A stretch of 64,000 nucleotides of DNA from MKSF01 sp037190225 (GTDB lineage Bacteria > Bacteroidota > Bacteroidia > Chitinophagales > Chitinophagaceae), in NCBI GenBank assembly GCA_037190225.1, contig JBBCJL010000001.1:186001-250000 (forward strand). Reading direction: 5' to 3'. Of this stretch, positions 61,921-64,000 are shown piece by piece (the first letter of the stretch is position 1; the number at the start of each line of letters is the position of its first letter). The translations under genes were made by a program, and so were the position numbers. Under the pieces are notes generated by a model. The model was not told where the DNA came from. It saw only the letters and a program-made list of their open reading frames with translations, and did not search any database.

Positions 61921-63429
61921 TTATTGGTTTGTGGGTTGCTTCCTGCTGTTTTCAAGATAATAATACATCAGGTACAGCCACATCAGGCACAGGGGTATCA
62001 GGGGCAATACATTCCTGAAGACGACCACAGACGCATAGATGGAAAAGGCCGCGGTCATAAAAAAGTAAGCGCCGGTAAAAAAGTGTAAGCGGAAGGCCTC
62101 GTTCTTAAAGGAAAGCTCCCGGGACCTGTACATCCTGAACAGCAGGTAAAATGTTCCCGCAAAGCATCCCAGGATCAGCAGGCCGTATAAGATCCTGTAA
62201 GCCTGTACGATGGCATCATTCAGGCTGCGGTGCCTGATATTATCCTTTACGCTTGCATCCGGGAACCATTGTAAGGTGACGTCCGGGATGGCTGCGGTCT
62301 TGAAATTCCAGTCGGTAAAGGCTTCGGGAAGCGGATAGACAAAATTTTTGGTATTGTAGGTGATATAATGCCTGATAAACGTTCCGGGATTCTTTTTGAT
62401 GAGTATATTGCCATATTCATTGTAAAGCTCCGAATACTGCACCCAGGCCTTAAAATAATGTGTTTTCGTGGTGCGTAATTTATATACCAGGAATATCTTC
62501 AGGGGGCTTTTAGGGTTCCATATGAAGGAAGCGCCTTCATACTTATTTTGAAGGATAGGCTGTAATGCAGCGGAATCCATCTGGTAATAAAAGGAATCAA
62601 CGAACTTATGCAATTGTTTCAGGTCAGGGCTGTCGAACCACTCCGCTTCCGGCTGTATATGGGGATAGATATATAAGGCATTATTGGCCAGCTGCCATCC
62701 GGAAAAGCCTGAGAATACCCTGGAATCATAGAGCTCCTCATTGAGCCGCTGCTGCCCGATGTAAAAGGAAGCGAAAGAAAGCGCTATGGCAAGACAGCCG
62801 GCTATTCTCACCATCAGCTTCATCCTGTAGGAGAGCAGCAAGGCTATCACTATAAAGAATGGATAGTACAGCGAGTTGAACCTTACCGTAAAGGTGAAAT
62901 ACAGCAGGGGAAGCAGGAGCAGCAGGTAGATCCACCTGCCCGTGTTATGGATCCACAGCAGGAGCACGAATATGATTACCGTGAGCGCCGTGAATAAGCC
63001 ATCGCTCAGAATGAAGTTGGCAATGAAAAAATTCATCAGGTTGAAGCAGATCAGCAGGTAGGTCAGCGTTTGGACCACCCGGTTCCGGACCGGGTAAAAA
63101 TATGCCAGTGTGAAGTATAATAACAGGCTGCTGAATGTCATTATAAGGTACTGGAAGCCGATCAGCGTACCTTCCGGACCGCCCTTAAAGCCCATAAAGT
63201 TCAGGAAACCGGAATATCCCACAGGCCGGAACGCAACTTTATGATGCTGGTTGGCGGATACTATATAGCCGTGGGAATCGGAAATATATTCCCCGTTGGG
63301 AAACAGGCTCCTGAAAACAAAATAGAGGATGATATGGACTGTTATGGCGGCCGCTAACTTATATACGACCGGTTTTCGCAATAAAAAATTTAAAAACGGG
63401 AATTTCCCCTGGCGGGATTGACTGGCCAT
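61921..63429 (-). CDS. Polytopic membrane protein, possible GT-C-type transferase
   Basis: 502 aa with about 11 hydrophobic helices; an early loop SDSHGYIVSANQHHKVAFRPVG precedes YSGFLNFMGF, and an acidic/aromatic large loop sits near 230-370. The layout resembles lipid-linked-sugar glycosyltransferases (GT-C) but no signature was recognised. It lies 29 nt after the oxidoreductase gene on the same strand, consistent with a surface-polysaccharide cluster extending beyond the window. Confidence 0.6.
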   Translation of the reverse strand: MASQSRQGKFPFLNFLLRKPVVYKLAAAITVHIILYFVFRSLFPNGEYISDSHGYIVSANQHHKVAFRPVGYSGFLNFMGFKGGPEGTLIGFQYLIMTFSSLLLYFTLAYFYPVRNRVVQTLTYLLICFNLMNFFIANFILSDGLFTALTVIIFVLLLWIHNTGRWIYLLLLLPLLYFTFTVRFNSLYYPFFIVIALLLSYRMKLMVRIAGCLAIALSFASFYIGQQRLNEELYDSRVFSGFSGWQLANNALYIYPHIQPEAEWFDSPDLKQLHKFVDSFYYQMDSAALQPILQNKYEGASFIWNPKSPLKIFLVYKLRTTKTHYFKAWVQYSELYNEYGNILIKKNPGTFIRHYITYNTKNFVYPLPEAFTDWNFKTAAIPDVTLQWFPDASVKDNIRHRSLNDAIVQAYRILYGLLILGCFAGTFYLLFRMYRSRELSFKNEAFRLHFFTGAYFFMTAAFSIYASVVVFRNVLPLIPLCLMWLYLMYYYLENSRKQPTNQ

Positions 63430-63458
63430 AAGTATTTATATAGGTTAGATACAGCTGT

Positions 63459-64000
63459 TTATTTTTTTTCGTGGTATTCCTGTTCGGTGTTCACATCCCA
63501 GATCTTCGCTTTGTTCTTATTGTTTTCCAGTATGCTCTCCACGGCATACATGGCGGTCAGCATGGAGTGATCGCTGTTATTATAGCGGTGCATGCCGTTC
63601 CGTCCTATGAAGTACACGTTATCCAGCCCGTTCAGCGATTCCTTCAGCTCATCAAACTTGTCATAGGTTCCGAAATAGGCAGGGTAGGCCTTTTCCATTC
63701 TCAGCACCGTGCTGTCTATGACGTCCTCTTTCCTGATGATCTCGATCCTGTCCAGCTCCTCAATGGCAAAAGCTTTGAGCTTTTCATCCTCCATATTCCA
63801 CAGCTCATCGCCCTCGTTGCAGAAATATTCCATGCCTATCCATACGTGGTCCGGGTTGGCCACCATATAGGGTGACCAGTTATTAAAGATCTGCAGCCTG
63901 CCTACCTTCACATCCTTTTCCTGGATATAGATCCAGTTGTCCTTCACCATATTGTCATTGCCTTCCGGCAGCTGCCTATTATCCCTGATCCTTAATTTAT
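63459..64000 (-). CDS. FAD-dependent oxidoreductase, UDP-galactopyranose-mutase-like (C-terminal part)
   Basis: The frame stays open through the right edge, so only the last ~180 residues are visible; an internal ATG at 63950 is not the start. Recognisable features: KDNWIYIQEKDVKVGRLQIF, NNWSPYMV, the conserved GMEYFCNEGDELWNM, and near the C-terminus GLDNVYFIGRNGMHRYNNSD (FAD-binding GRNG type). Family: protoporphyrinogen-oxidase/UDP-galactopyranose-mutase-like flavoproteins used in polysaccharide synthesis. Confidence 0.8.
   Translation of the reverse strand, partial: KLRIRDNRQLPEGNDNMVKDNWIYIQEKDVKVGRLQIFNNWSPYMVANPDHVWIGMEYFCNEGDELWNMEDEKLKAFAIEELDRIEIIRKEDVIDSTVLRMEKAYPAYFGTYDKFDELKESLNGLDNVYFIGRNGMHRYNNSDHSMLTAMYAVESILENNKNKAKIWDVNTEQEYHEKK

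Noticed and set aside
1..64000. tRNA, rRNA, CRISPR arrays, IS elements or prophage genes
   Set aside because: No T-loop/anticodon patterns, spaced direct-repeat arrays, transposase or integrase motifs were seen in either strand.

Overview
The window reads as chromosomal DNA of a Bacteroidota species, most likely in the Chitinophagaceae (Chitinophaga-like). Three secreted proteins end in type IX secretion (T9SS) sorting domains. There is a TonB-dependent receptor with a carboxypeptidase-like N-terminal domain. Shine-Dalgarno sequences are weak or absent. Several genes carry the Bacteroidota promoter TTG-N20-TAnnTTTG exactly. Gene density is high. No rRNA, tRNA, CRISPR array, transposase or phage gene was recognised. 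The genus is inference; the phylum is well supported.

Left part (1-26 kb): a cut-off BamA/TamA-like barrel protein coupled to HMG-CoA lyase, divergent from glyA across a compact two-way promoter; photolyase; a MuiA-like protein; an AT-richer stretch (about 8.66-9.54 kb) with an orphan coding tail, a small lipoprotein and two copies of a hairpin repeat; an SDR enzyme; a T9SS LamG protein; groES-groEL; a queE-uppP-tgt-lptF/G-araC run; a DUF983 protein; an outer-membrane barrel with a lipoprotein; an M28 peptidase; an MmcQ / HipA-like kinase / DUF3037 cassette; a RarD-type transporter; and a tiny lipoprotein with a perfect promoter and terminator.

Middle (26-36 kb): an unbroken leftward block (TonB receptor, lipoprotein, rfaE2, flippase-like protein, CoA-transferase B, PAP2 phosphatase, secreted protein, dnaB). 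It meets rightward scpA across an AT-rich intergenic region with DnaA boxes, a candidate replication origin.

Right part (36-64 kb): two membrane-protein genes, then a sulfur-amino-acid themed operon (EamA exporter, DUF4395, MetN, stand-alone NIL protein, MetI, MetQ, TRIC-like channel). It is preceded by the most unusual feature here: a perfect promoter followed by two tandem, unannotated leader peptides rich in Met/Cys/His codons. Each is followed by an intrinsic terminator with a competing upstream pairing segment, i.e. tandem transcription attenuators. Beyond it lie thioredoxin, an AraC regulator, T9SS proteins, asparaginase-cutC, hemD, trpS, a VWA protein/orphan histidine kinase pair, a MarR/GbsR-type regulator with a 40-bp perfect palindrome at its promoter heading a TolC-adaptor-RND efflux operon, a polytopic membrane protein, and the C-terminal half of an FAD-dependent oxidoreductase cut by the right edge.

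Convergent gene pairs are repeatedly separated by long perfect hairpins acting as two-way terminators. Two convergent gaps (23.1 and 48.6 kb) instead hold copies of one dispersed, structured repeat of about 100 nt.
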